From contig CM057459.1 in assembly GCA_016271365.2 (NCBI GenBank), positions 825,255,001 through 825,319,000 of the forward strand: a DNA stretch of 64,000 nt. The letters run 5' to 3'. This document shows positions 11,431 to 23,179 of the stretch, piece by piece. How positions within the stretch are numbered: the first letter of the stretch is position 1; the number at the start of each line of letters is the position of its first letter. Made by a program: the position numbers and the translations under genes. The notes under the pieces are model-generated. The model was not told where the DNA came from, ran no database searches, and saw only the letters and a program-made list of their open reading frames with translations. This DNA comes from Neoceratodus forsteri. Lineage: Eukaryota > Chordata > Ceratodontiformes > Ceratodontidae.

Positions 11431-12217
11431 CCAAAGTTGAAAAAAAATCCTATTTATGCCATTAAACAGCTTACCGACATTTCTTCAGTTTGCAGTCGGC
11501 TTTGAAGAATACAGACGTGTTCCTGTTCCACTGAAGATCGTCGCACCATGCTCTGGAGGTAAGTATGGGGTGCGGGGGGTGTGGGAATGTAGGTACACAG
11601 AGGGTAGGCACGGGTTGGGTGAGGACCACGGAATCAACGAGGGACCATTTTCTAGTTGTCGGGTTTCATTTTTTAATTTTTTTTAAACCTTACAGAAAGG
11701 TTTCCTTTTTTACAGGGATATTTGGCATGCTGGGGTGGGCTCCCAGCATACCACCTGAGTGTTTGGGGGGGACAAGATCCAAGGGGACTGGGCACCCCCC
11801 TCAGCACACAAGACATTGGGGGGGCATAATGCCAATGGGGAGTGGCTCCCCCATCAGTAGAGGGAGGGTTCTTTGATTTTTCGGGGTTCTGGTTCAGTTC
11901 TGGTTCTATGTGGTTGGGTTCTAGTTTGGTTCAGTTCTAGCCCTTTAGTCCATGTTTCAGTTCTGGTTCAGTTCTTAAAAATGTTGGTTCTTAACCCTAT
12001 TCAAAAAAGGTGCATAACATAGGTGTATTTTTAAAATAATCTTTAATTAAACAATTTAAAAATACAAAATGCAAAAACAGTAGAAGTGCTCAAACGGGAA
12101 CACATTATCAATGTCAGTCATGTTAAATACGTGTTAAATACATTTTCAATAAACATTCTTTTCATACATTAATTTAAAAAAATTAATTTATAAGAAGTTT
12201 ATTTTGGCATTGTAGGA

Positions 12218-14479
12218 TCACAAATTTAGTTTAACAAATACAGAGTGAGCAAGAGTATTCACTGATAGGTGAGCTCTTCTGTCATCTAGAACTTGCTTGC
12301 AGAATGAGAATACTATCTCTGCTACTACTGTGGGTGGTATGCTTAGGTACTTTTGTGCAAGCTTTGCTAGTTTTGGGAATAAGTGTTTTCCTGTCAGGTT
12401 CCAAAATTCAAGACAGTTATCAGTGTAGCTGTCATGCTCCAAATATGTTTTCAGCTCACTAGATGAAACTGTTCTTGCAGCTGTAGAAAAAGGACCACCT
12501 AAACTTGTTAATATGTCAGCTACATACCTCTCAACTGTCCCTGATTTTCAGGGACATCCCTGATTTTGCCTCAGAATTTTACTCTGTCCCTCCTAAAATT
12601 TGTGTTTCCATGACCAAACAGAGGGAGTTGTAAGCACAAAATAATACCAGACATTAAAGTTACAGACTTGCTCTTCCTTAGAAAATGCATTTTACACTTA
12701 AGTCCCTTATTCTACTAGCTTCCTGAGTGGATACCATCAATTTTGAAGATGTGTCCCTGATTTTGGTCATTTGCCCCTGAAATTTTTAAGCCTTGTCCCT
12801 GATTTATGAGGCAGGAGTTGAGCAGTATGGTCAGCTACATCTGTCTTAGACCTTTTTGCTGGTGGCTCCTAACCTGTGTCTGATCAGCTTCATGTGGTTG
12901 CTCACTAAGAATCTCTTCCTCTATGACTTCATAAATAGAATCCCTTTATGCTGCTGGAGCAAACTTTAACTGCTTATATGCAGGACACAGAACTGTGGCC
13001 ACCTTATATTTTATGTGCACAGTGAACTTTGCTTTGATATTTACAGTCATTACTAATTTTAATGATAAAATCATCTCACAGTCAGTCTGCTGTACCTCAC
13101 ACAGATGAATAAGTGTAAAATAGCACAGATAGATTAAAGTGCTGTTGGACTTCTATTGGCTGACAAAGCATCACTAATTGTTTTGAAATGTTCAAGAAAA
13201 CCTCGTAATATTCTCATTTTTTCCACTTTCTCAATAAGAGCTCCAGCAAGAGCATAATCTTTCCTTTTTTGAAGTACTGACTCAACCTCTTGTACAGAGT
13301 GTACCGCTGAATTAAGCATTGTAAACTATTTATTTCATCTAGTCTCTACATCAAGTTTGAGTTATTTTGGAAAATTAGCATTTGTACCACTATCCTTAAG
13401 TTTCTTGACTATCTGCCTTACTGTTGACAACACTTCGATCACTTCTGCAGAATCACCCATGTGCTGTCTACCTCCTATAGAGTGTTTCATAACCAAATTC
13501 AGAATATGATCAGAACAGCTTGCTCTGGGGGAAATGTTGCTATCATGTTACTAGTATTAACTGTTATGTAAAATATTTCACAAACTGGCAGAAGACATGA
13601 CTACAGTACTTGTATAGATTCATGAATGTTTATTGCAGTTTTTGGAACTTCCATCAAGAGAACACCTGGAACTGCATGTCCTATTTCAAATTACTCTGTG
13701 AGGTACTGAACAGTTAAGCACATAAAAGAATGCTTTAGATTATCATCAGACCATATATCAGTTGTAGCACCAATATATGTGACATCAGTTAACTGCTTAA
13801 TTACTTTATCTCGGGCCATGTTATATACTACAGGGAGATAATTCTGTCTTATGGGTGAATCATCTGGGAGAACCTCTGAAACACTAATCTTTCCTCACTG
13901 AGCACATGTGTCCAGCAGCATTAGACAAAAATTATGAAGATCAGGCTTAGAAATCATTTCAAAAGGCTTCAACTCTTTGCAACACATAATAGTATACTCA
14001 GTACCAATTTTACATTTTAGTGACTTAGATACTGGTGAAGGGGGTGCAGATGTAGGACTAGATGTAAACAAAGTTTTTCTTTCATAGAAACTGTGAACTG
14101 TGGATTGTTTGTCAGTTATCGTCCCTAGTTTTTTTCTATGACTATCACTAAGAAGATGTCTGGCTAATGTTGTTGTGGTGTGTGCTGGAATGGCTAATAC
14201 TGCCTTACATGCCCTACATATTGCCCATTTCCTGTCAGCAATTCCATCCACAACTGGGTTCCAAAAGCTGTCCTTATATTTATCTGAATGATAGTCTGTT
14301 ATTTCCAGTAACCCCAGTATAAGTTGTTTAATAATATCCTGCTTTTCCATTTCTCTCTCAACCCTGTCTGGTGTTTTACAAGTTCTTTCCGTTCTTTCAG
14401 GAGTTTTAAATGCATCCATTGTAACGTCCATTTGTAACCTGTACCTTAAAATAAAAGGAAAAAAATTAACTTGGTACAT
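12218..14479 (-). pseudogene. hAT transposase with N-terminal BED-type zinc finger
   Basis: The minus-strand frame from 14479 reads SFWNPVVDG, then WAICRACKAVLAIPAHTTTT, then LARHLLSDSHRKK. This is a BED zinc finger (Cys-x2-Cys, His-x5-His) at residues about 70-120. Downstream a frame reads VTYIGATTDIWSDDNLKHSF, which contains the first catalytic Asp region (TDIWS). The C-terminus (12442-12218) reads FPKLAKLAQKYLSIPPT and DDRRAHLSVNTL, a hAT dimerisation domain in which the usual SSxxERxFS is altered to VVAEIVFSF. Stops and frameshifts lie between 13134 and 13895, and a MITE splits the C-terminal region at 12523-12829. The gene is dead. Confidence 0.85.
12523..12829. mobile_element. 307-bp MITE with 8-bp target duplication inside the hAT transposase
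   Basis: Perfect 8-bp direct repeats GTCAGCTA lie at 12515-12522 and 12830-12837. The inner ends are inverted repeats CATACCTCTCAACT and (reverse complement) CATACTGCTCAACT. The body repeats GTCCCTGATTTT four times in slight variants. It has no coding capacity. An 8-bp duplication is the hAT signature, so it was probably moved by a hAT transposase. Reading across the site without the insert keeps the host transposase in frame (TDVADILTSLGG). Confidence 0.9.
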
Positions 14480-16477
14480 AATTCATATAAAAAAACATAA
14501 TCCACAAGCAATAAAGAAAACACTGTAACATGGTACATATACTATCTTAACACATGACCCACGCCACTTCTTTAAATATAAATTCTACACTAATTCTATA
14601 CTAAACCATTTCATAGCTCACTTGAGCACAATTAGGAACACTGATCAGTCTGAAATATTGTGGAGAAGAGAGGATGAGAAGGTCATTCTGTAAATTGAAA
14701 TAGAAAATAGTTATGTTTTTCTTTATCCTGTGCTCTTCTAGGCTTCATCTTACAAACCTCCAAAATATATTCCAAAATACTCCTAAACCCTTCAAAATCT
14801 TTAAAGTATAATAAACATAAAAGCATAGCAACTCACTGAAAATAAATCAGCACACTAATCAGTTTCTGTAATCTATCTGTATTGTGTGTTCTATGACCGT
14901 GACCATGAAGTTAAAATTAGAAAAGTTCTGAAAGAGACAAATAAAAGCACCTTTTAGAAAAGGAAAATTGCTCTAGTCATGAAAAAAAAATCAGGATGTT
15001 TCTAAAACGTACTTACAGAGATTTAGGCAGAGTTAAGGGCAGAGTGAAGGGCAGGCATCAGGGTGGAGAAACAGTTTCAGCTCTGGCAGGTCAGCATTAT
15101 GAAATGAACACCATTGCAAACCATATGTTGACTTACCTTTTACCTTTAATGCTTTTATAAGATTAGCTTAGATTGACTAAGTAGAACAATATGTCTCTAT
15201 GAGGCTTGATTGAAATAAAAGCAAGCACACTAAGACAATGCTAATTGCCACAATTAACAGCAAAGTAAAGTAAATGAACTGAAGTTCAGTTGACAGTCTG
15301 TGTCGGTAAAGCGGTCCACTATTTACCCCACTGATTACTCAACAATCTCTCTACTTAGACACAATGGGCTAAACTTGCAAGCACTTGATCTTCTTAATAT
15401 GCCCATAAGTTTCTGGTTTGCTGTGCTCTGCTAGTCTATACATCTCCCCTGCTCACTGCTCACTGAAACAAGCCAGATTTCTCTCTTGTCAATTTCACTG
15501 CACAGCATCTCACCAGCTCACGTCTAAAAGATCCCCCTTGCTCACTGAAACTTGTTCACACTGAATAATACTAGAAGTATTTTATTGCCAATTTAACTGA
15601 GTGACCGCACAAACCCAGAATCTTACCTCAGATGCCATCTGTTTCCTTTCCAGTCTTGCATTTACAGAACAGACCTACTATGGGGCATTACTTCGAACAA
15701 GGATTCCAATACAAGTAATCAGCTTTAGAAAAATAAAATTAAAAAAAAACACGACACAAGACCAAACTTAATTTTTAGCTTGTTTTGGGACACAAACACT
15801 AGGAAGTGCAAACTTCGAACAAGGATTCCAATAACAAACCACTGTTTGTGCTAATGTGCTTGTCCTGTAAGACAGTAAACCACTCACCTTATAATGAAGG
15901 AAGATTCAGAGAGTGCACATATATGAATGTTTGGGGAGAAATCCCAGGATCTTTCCGGCCAGGCAATATGGTAAATCTAGACAGGCTGATCTCGGGGTGG
16001 GGGTGGGGGACTGCTATAGCCAAAACTTTTTTCACTTATTTAACTCATTTCAGGACACAATTACTATGGGGTGCAACTTCGAACAAGGATTGCAGCTATT
16101 AACTAGTGAGCGCATACGTTGAACAGGGATTAAATATTCATCAGCATTATGGCAGAGGCAAAAGGATTCTAATTCCAGCAAACAGCCCACAGTTACACAA
16201 TTACACCGTGTCATTAACAGAGTTCTGCTTTTTGTTATAATAGGCATCGCATTCAGTTCAGGTTCACTGCATTGCTGAATTCAGTGGTTCTAGATCGGTT
16301 CAGGCCTGTGCAAAAGCACGTAGTTCTGGTTCTGTTCAGGTTTGGTTCGTGGTAGTACCTAGGCTCTATCTGTCAGCAAAATGAACTGGAAGGGGGGCAT
16401 GCCAACAGGGGATTGGGCATTCCCGTCATTTTTTTTTTTTTTTTTTACTTTGTGGGGGAAGGCCTGGGCTCAGCATG

Positions 16478-16508
16478 TTCACACTGCTGTAAGCTACAGC
16501 AGTGTGAA
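16478..16508. repeat. Perfect 14-bp inverted repeat
   Basis: TTCACACTGCTGTA (16478-16491) and its exact reverse complement (16495-16508) flank a 3-bp loop AGC. A second, larger imperfect hairpin follows at once. Confidence 0.95.
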
Positions 16509-16538
16509 TGCACAACCAGTAATGCAATGCAGGAATGC

Positions 16539-16595
16539 AACTTCAAAGGACAGAGCCACACTACTATTGGTGTGGCTCCAGTCCTTTGAAAAGTT
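16539..16595. repeat. Second hairpin, imperfect arms
   Basis: AACTTCAAAGGAC and AGCCACAC on the left pair with GTGTGGCT and GTCCTTTGAAAAGTT on the right, around TACTATTG. Together with the hairpin 30 bp upstream this looks like part of a palindromic MITE, whose outer limits I cannot place. Confidence 0.85.
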
Positions 16596-17094
16596 GTCCT
16601 ACTTATCCCAAACAGCTGAACGTGAATCATTGCCAGTCTGACAACTGATTCGCCTGCCACTGACCTGCCCCTACAAATCGAGCTCTCCAGTGGGTGCACA
16701 CCCCTGTAAAGCACCTCATAGCAATGAATTTGTCTGCACCTGCACACCACAACGAACTCATAAATAAGTAAATAATTAGAATGTTATTTGTTTAGCTTTG
16801 ATTTCCTGGGGATCAGGGTGCTGTATCTATGCCAAGGGAAACACAACCATATACATATAAACATATTTCATACTAAAATAATTACTAAAATACATTCCAT
16901 AACATGGTACATAAAATAAAACAAAATTAAATTAAATTAAATAAAATTGCTATCAGTGTGGGGAGGCACTTAGAGAGCAGCTGACACCTTTAGGAAAACA
17001 TTGAAAAACATAATACTTCACTACAGAAAATATTCATGGCCGATAAAGTTTGTGGGGCCAAATGTGTAAACACATTTGTGTCTGATAAAGTTTG

Positions 17095-17537
17095 CAATTT
17101 CATTTATTTATTTATTTAGTTTTTGACGGGTAAGTGCACTAGACAAATCCTGCCTATTTTCAGGCACGACCTGGGGAAGGGGGAGGGGTATACAGATGAA
17201 TGCTAACTGACCTTGAACCAGATTAAGCTGTTGGTGGTATTTTTAGTGAATGAGGGAAATTTGGCCAGGCCACCAGGGAAATTTCCCTACTCTTTTCAAT
17301 AATTGCAATGGGATCTTTAACATGCACCTGATCTACCACCAGTCCAGGCAGATGGGACCTTGGTTTAATGTCTCATCCAAAAGACGGCACCTCAGAAGTG
17401 CAGCACCCCTCTCATGCTGCACTACAGTGTCAGTACTGGGATATTAACCCAAGTGCCAGATGTGGGACCAGAACCCACAGCCCTCTGATCTACCAGACTC
17501 AGAGGCAATTGTGCTACCTACTGAGCCACTGACATCC
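17095..17537 (-). mobile_element. tRNA-headed SINE, minus strand
   Basis: Read on the minus strand from 17537, the head is tRNA-like, with an A-box-like TGGCTCAGTAGG and a B-box-like GGTTCTGGTCC. A conserved body follows (GATGAGACATTAAAC, AAAGATCCCATTGCA, CTGGCCAAATTTCCC) and then an AAAT repeat tail (plus-strand TTTATTTATTTA at 17104). The same element is present in plus orientation at 48450-48845. Pol III transcription from the internal boxes is expected for the family. The B box differs from consensus at one central position. The first hundred bases of the body match a SINE core I know from several vertebrate lineages, but I cannot name the family with certainty. Confidence 0.85.
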
Positions 17538-17544
17538 AGTGCAT

Positions 17545-19680
17545 AAACACATAAAGGGACGATAAACGGCTGCTAATAGCTCCAACAGAATCCTGGTATT
17601 TGACCTGAAGTAACCTAAATTGACCTCTATTGGTAAGCCTTTGTAATCACAGTCAGCAAGTGGAAACTAATTAAAAAACAATTAGTACCTGTATTTAAGG
17701 GTATCACATCAATTCAGCACAAAAAATTGAGCGCAAACAATTTAGCAAAACAACTCAGTGTAAATCTTTCTAGCTAATAGCACATTTCACCGTACTGCAA
17801 TTTCAGCGCATTCTGTATAAAAACATAAGGAGGGATCCCTCTTTAGTTGTACAAAATTGAATAACTACTTGTTTTAAACACAAATGCATTTACCCACCAG
17901 TCCAGAGCCAAGGGAAGGAAGTGGGAACACAGAGCTGTCTAAACCCTTCTCAGTGTCCACTTCATCTCTCTATATGCAGGGCATAATAAGAAGCATAAAT
18001 CCTACGGAGGAAAGATCTGGTCTGCGTGGCTCCCGGGGGTCTGCTGTGTGGATATTCATCTGTGTGCTGGTGCTGCTGGAGAACCATTTTGGTGGAGGGA
18101 TAGTATGTGAGCGTTTGTTTGGTATTGTTGGGTGCTGTTGGATAGATGTGCTGCAGCTTGTCATGGAGAGGTGGAGCTAGGTGGAGCAGAGACAGATGCC
18201 TCGATGGATGTTCGGATAATTTATTGCACAGCCTCTAATCTAGATTTAATAGTTGCAGTATTGGTCCTTGCAAGAATAGATCCAGAAGCAAATGATTTGA
18301 TACCTTTTAATGGACCAACATAGATGTAACAACAAGAACAAAGTGCTCTAGCTTTCGGACCAACCAGTCCTTCTTCAGAAGCTCATGGCAGTTGTTTAGA
18401 AAATACAATACTTATAACAGCTAGATAATGCAGAGAAAAACAGAAAAAAATCCCCATTGGTTTAAAATACTCATTAAAAAAAAACCAAAAAAACAGAAGA
18501 TGATGTCAGACAAGTTTAACAGTACAATACTGCCCTCAGTCCGAAAGAACCTTGGGTTCAGATGTGCTTGGTGCAACACACATACAAGGAATCCTACTGC
18601 ATATAAATTTAATTGACGTAAGATAACACTGCTGAAGCAGATAACTCCTAAATCAAGCTATGAGTGTCACAGTTAGTATAAGGATGTGATTACTGAAAGG
18701 CAACCCCCACCCAGCTTAAAGACAAACTAAGATTGTTATAGGGCTCATGAAATTACAATGTATGCATTAAAGACAAGAATTACCAGTAAAGTTGTCTAAA
18801 AAACATCAGTGCACACTGTGTGATGTGTAAAACCTAGCTGGACATGTCACCCAGCTGTATTCTCAAGCTAAATAAAAGGCTAAGAAATTACAAAAACCTC
18901 AGGACTATATAAATGATAATTTAAATATAAATTGATAATATTAGTGTCAAACAAAAAAAACTCTAGTCGAGGAACCTCAAGGAATTAAGACCATGCAGCC
19001 TGATATGTACTGATGTCAATATATACTGAGAATGTAGCAACTTGATGTACCACAAGTGTCTAAGGAATCTGAAAAAGAGATAAAAATGTAATTTCTCTCT
19101 TCCTCTTCATACAAACAATACCATCTAACCCACCCCACATCACAAAAATGTGGGTAGGGGAGATACATAGCTTAAAGGAGATGTTGCACAGTCTCTGGCA
19201 TGAGATTTTAGGCTTTTAGGCTTGAAGAAGAAGGAGGATAAACAGTCTGGGTGCCGATCTGTGCTCCAAGGCATCTGTTTATCTTGGTATATCTCCTTCT
19301 GAAGTGTCGTTGTTATAATCCTCTGTGGGCTTGTATGAAGTTTATGGGCTGTCCTCTGCTGCACATACTGAGTGATTGGGGGCAAAAAAAAAAGAGGGGG
19401 AGAAGGGGAAGAAAAAAGCAAGTAGAGATGTATATGGGGCAAGCCTGTGGTCTTGGCTTACTCACCCTGTTCCTTTAGGAGTGTTTGCCTGGAAGTGTCT
19501 TCTGTAATGGGGTTGTAATGGACTATCGCGCTACAATTATGGACATGATTTGTGCTCAACACTCTAGCACTGAAATTGCAGATGAGGAAAATGATTGCGA
19601 TGTAAAGTAAACATGGTAAATGACCGCACTTAAAAGTTTTGCGACAGTTGACATGGAACCGTATTTAAGCTGTCTTTGAA
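17545..19680. other. Unclassified non-coding stretch
   Basis: No supported gene. The ORFs here (for example 17884-18180, 98 codons) have no recognisable motif and no flanking signals. 18325-18420 contains AGCTTTCGGACCAACCAG, a type of sequence often seen near ends of interspersed repeats, but I cannot assign it. A/T-rich sequence dominates. Confidence 0.6.
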
Positions 19681-20644
19681 TTTTGGCCATCCAACATGCC
19701 AAACACTAGCTCCTGAAACTCTGCTTCTCTGGTGCTGTATTGCTCTGCTTATCTTACTGACTGCAGAAGGATGTCCATCCTAAAGTGGGTTACCAGAAAG
19801 CAAGAATACCCTGTTGACATTACAGACATTGATGTTTCTCAGATTGCAAGTTGCTCTGTTGTTGATGCTGACACTGCATCATATGTGGCCAAGGGGTTGG
19901 CAGCCTGTAACCCCTCCCCCATCAAAGAAGCATCGCCCCTCATCCTATGTTTCATATTCTGGTGAGGTACCTTTAGAATTGGGTAGCTAAGTGATGGAGA
20001 ATGGCGTAATTGCTGTTGTAAGGCACTATCATTCTAAGTACCACGGCATAATCAATAAGTCTACTATGACAAAATTTAAAGCTGACTACAAAGCCAGCTT
20101 GTGTCAAACTCCAGACCCGACTGTAATCAACCCCAGTTTGCCCACAAAACCCAGAGGCTGGCCAACATTGCTAATGGAGGAACTGGATGAGAAACTACAG
20201 CAGATTGTCTGTAGTTTACGGTCCAAGGGTACGATAAATTGCAGGGTTGTTCAGGCAGTGGCATTGGGCATAGTGAAATCCAACAACCCTCAAATGCTTC
20301 TGCAGAAGAGTGGCAATGTCAGTGTGATGATGAAATGGACATGGGAGTTTCTGAACCACATGGAGTTCAGCCGACGAAAAGGAACTAAAGCCGCACGCAA
20401 GACCCCATCAGATTTTATAACTCTTAAAAAGGGGTTCTTGGACAGAATTGCAACAGGTGCTGCACAAGAACTGATCTTGGAACAGTTAGTTGTAAATCTT
20501 GATGAAAATGGAGTGACTATGGTCCCAGTGTCTGAATGGACCATGTCTGAGACAGGGTCAAACAAGTTGTGGTTACCAGGTTTGGTGATAAATGGCAGGT
20601 GTCTGTAGTATAGAGCTGTGCAAAATTGTGAAATTTCACAGATC

Positions 20645-22938
20645 TCCAGGTAGAAGGTCACCTGGGAGCCAGTGACCATCCCATGGTATGGTTCAGTTTG
20701 GCCACTAGAACTAAATCATCCCATTCCAAGGCATAAATATGGGATTTCAGAAGTGCTGACTTTGATAAGATGGCCAACAGAGTTAAGCTAGCCCTGGCAA
20801 GAAGAAATACAGGTGAGGGGGTACAGGTAAAGTAGGCAAGCATTAAGGATGTAATACTTGAAGCAACATTCCTTTGCGTTACAGAGAAAGCAAGAGTAAA
20901 AGAAGTAGGAAACCACTTTGGTTCTCAAGAACAGTAGCAGAAAAGGTCAGAGTCAAAAGGCTGGCCTTCAGGAAATATAAGGAAACACAGCAGGACAAAG
21001 ATAGGGAGGCATACCAAACTTTTCTGAAGGAAGCAGGGAAGGCAATAAGGCAAGCAAAGGCCCAAACTGAGGAAACACTAGCACGAACAGTAAAAGAAGG
21101 TGAAAAGACTTTCTATAGAAACATTAATGAAATGAGAAAGTCCAGAGGGGGTCTTGCTAAGATCAATGGGGATAAGGGGGCATATGAGGAGGAGGACCAA
21201 GGAACATCATCTATCCTAAATAGATACTTCTGCTCAGTATTTACTGAGGAAAAGGTAGGGCAGGGCCCACAGCTCAGCACTATGGACACAGGGGGGAGGG
21301 AGGTGTGCACTAGTCCCTTCACAAAAGAAAGGGTCCTACAAGAGCTTGTTAAGCTCAGGGTGAACAAGGCAATGGGACCTGATGGCATACATCCCAGGGT
21401 ACTAAAGGAGCAAAGGGTGGAACTAGCAGAGCCATTATCAGAACTGTTTAGTGAGTCTCTGAGCACAGGAGAGGTCCCAGAAGACTGGAGAAGGGCTCAT
21501 GTAATCCCGCTACAAAAGAGTGGTAAAAGGAAGGAGGCAGGGAACTACAGACCAGTTAGTCTTACCTCAGTAGTGGGCAAGATTATGGAGGCACTCCTTA
21601 AGAAAAGGATAGTGCAACACCAGGAATCCATAGGAGCACAGGATCCAAGACAGCATGGGTTTACAATAGGAAGGTCCTGATAAACTAATCTCATAGATTT
21701 CTTTGACTGGGTAATGAGAGTGGTGGACCAAGGAGGATCAGTTGATGTCACTTACCTTGATTTCAGCAAAGCTTTCAATACTGTTCCACATAGAAGATTG
21801 ATTAATAAGCTGGGTAGGCTTGGCTGGGTCAAAAGTTGATTAACTGGGTTGCAAACTGGTTTGCGGGCAGAAAACAGAGAGTGGTGGTAAATGGTATATA
21901 GTCAGAAGAGATGCAAGTCACAAGTGGGGTACCTCAAGGATCAGTCCTGGGGCTCGTCCTCTTCAATATCCTCATCAGTGACATTGCAGATGGACTGGAG
22001 GGTAAAGTTTATCTGTTTGCAGATGACACCAAGATCTGCAACAGAGTTGATGATCCAGATGGGGTGAGCAGAATGAGAAGAGAGCTGGATAAACTGGCAA
22101 AATGGTCAGAAGTGTGGCAACTGGGGTTTAATGCAAAGAAGTGCAAGCTCATGCACATAGGGAAGAGAAACCCCGAAGCTGCCTATAAGTCAGGAGGGGA
22201 GTTGCTGGCAATCACAACGGAAGAGACTTAAACATCATCATCACAGATGACCTGAAATCATCCAAGCAGACCACTAAAGCAGTAGGTAAGGCTAGAGAGA
22301 TGTTGGGGTGTATTAGTAGGGGTATCACAAGTCGTAAGAGGGAGATAATCCCTCTTTACCAGACACTGGTAAGGCCCAATCTGGAGTACTGTGTGCAGTA
22401 CTGGAGGCCACACCTGTACAAGGACATTAACAAAATGGAGGCAGTCCAGAGAAGGGCAACCAAAATGGTGCAGGGACTGCATCAGAAAACATATGAGGAC
22501 AGATTAGCGGAGCTCAATATGTATACCCTAGAGCAAAGGAGGGAGATATGTGATATGATCCAAACATTCAAACATCTTAAGGGCATTAACAAGGTGAAAG
22601 AGTCTAGCATGTTTCAATATAAAAAAGCAGGACAAGAGGACATAACATGAGATTAGAGGGAGGCTGATTAAGGGGGAATGTAAGGAAGTTCTTTTTCACA
22701 GAAAAGGTGGTGGATGCACGGAACAGCCTACCTCCGGAAGTGGTAGACATGAATACAGTGCAGAGCTTCAAACAGGTATGGGACAGGCATAAGGGAGCAA
22801 TAAAGATGAGTATGAATAGATAGGTCATTGACAGATTACAGGCCTGTGGCACATTCATAAGGTAGAAAAAAATGGGCAGACTGGATGGGTCTAGCGGTCC
22901 TTATCTGCCATGAACTTCTATGTTTTTTTATGTTTCAT
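20645..22938 (+). mobile_element. 5'-truncated CR1 LINE
   Basis: Starts abruptly within the end of the endonuclease domain and runs to a 3' end TTCTATGTTTTTTTATGTTT. CR1 elements end in short repeats of the ATTCTATG type, and this fits. The preceding GGGTCTAGCGGTCCTTATCT-type tail is also the classic CR1 3' UTR end. It lies inside the hAT-like MITE. Confidence 0.85.
20647..22822 (+). pseudogene. CR1 ORF2, reverse transcriptase part
   Basis: The frame opens with GHLGASDHPMV, the last endonuclease motif. The long ORF 20874-21680 carries a basic linker and the first RT blocks: NKAMGPDGIHPRVLKE, VPEDWRRAHVIPLQKSG and NYRPVSLTSVVGKIMEALL. After a TGA at 21678 the frame continues with VTYLDFSKAFNTVPH. 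Another frame (21911-22231) has TSGVPQGSVLGLVLF and LFADDTKIC, with the intact FADD active site, then GFNAKKCKLMHIG. 22300-22650 holds the thumb and C-terminal part (LVRPNLEYCVQYWRPH, YEDRLAELNMYTLEQRR). It closes with FFFTEKVVDARNSLPPEVVD, stop at 22822. About four disruptions. Confidence 0.9.
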
Positions 22939-23179
22939 TCGAGGTAGTATTTTGCAAAATTTGTGCTTTTCGTGAAATATTTTGTGAGTGTGAAATGTGA
23001 AATTTTGCCACTCGCAGGTGAAATTCAGCATTGTGCGGGTGAAATTTTGCATTTTGCACTAGCGAAGTACTTTTCCAGAATGCACAGAATTTCACAAAAT
23101 ATTTTGTTTGGCAAAATTCGCTATTTCGCCAGAAATTCACCACTGAAATAAAATTCCCCTGCATCTCTACTGTACTACT

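Larger units (their letters stand above)
11876..16370 (-). mobile_element. hAT DNA transposon (transposase on minus strand), limits approximate
   Basis: A hAT transposase (12218-14479) sits between two stretches rich in GTTCTGGTTCAG-like repeats (about 11885-11990 and 16250-16365). hAT elements often have subterminal repeats that bind the transposase, so I place the ends outside those clusters. I could not identify matching terminal inverted repeats or an 8-bp target duplication by eye. 14480-16250 is non-coding. Within it CTTCGAACAAGGATTCC or a close variant occurs at 15691, 15813, 16077 and 16117. Confidence 0.6.
20611..23169. mobile_element. hAT-like MITE (TAGAG ends) inserted in pogo, itself split by CR1
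   Basis: The ends are TAGAGCTGTGCA (20611) and, as reverse complement, TAGAGATGCAGG (ending 23169). They are flanked by CTGTAGTA (20603-20610) and CTGTACTA (23170-23177), a 7/8-matching target duplication. The MITE body outside the CR1 is rich in GTGAAATTT/GCAAAATT motifs. Removing the element and one duplicate keeps the pogo frame open (VSVVLAYTLSSNFLPP). A related 146-bp MITE lies at 33909-34054. Confidence 0.8.

Noticed and set aside
17884..18180. 98-codon ORF with a hydrophobic segment
   Set aside because: Hydrophobic stretch without signal-peptide or family resemblance, in A/T-rich non-coding sequence. Not enough to call a gene.
18325..18420. Possible Penelope-like element end, or another ribozyme
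   Set aside because: AGCTTTCGGACC text is reminiscent of repeat ends, but no CTGATGA/GAAA core and no GIY-YIG or RT frame are present.
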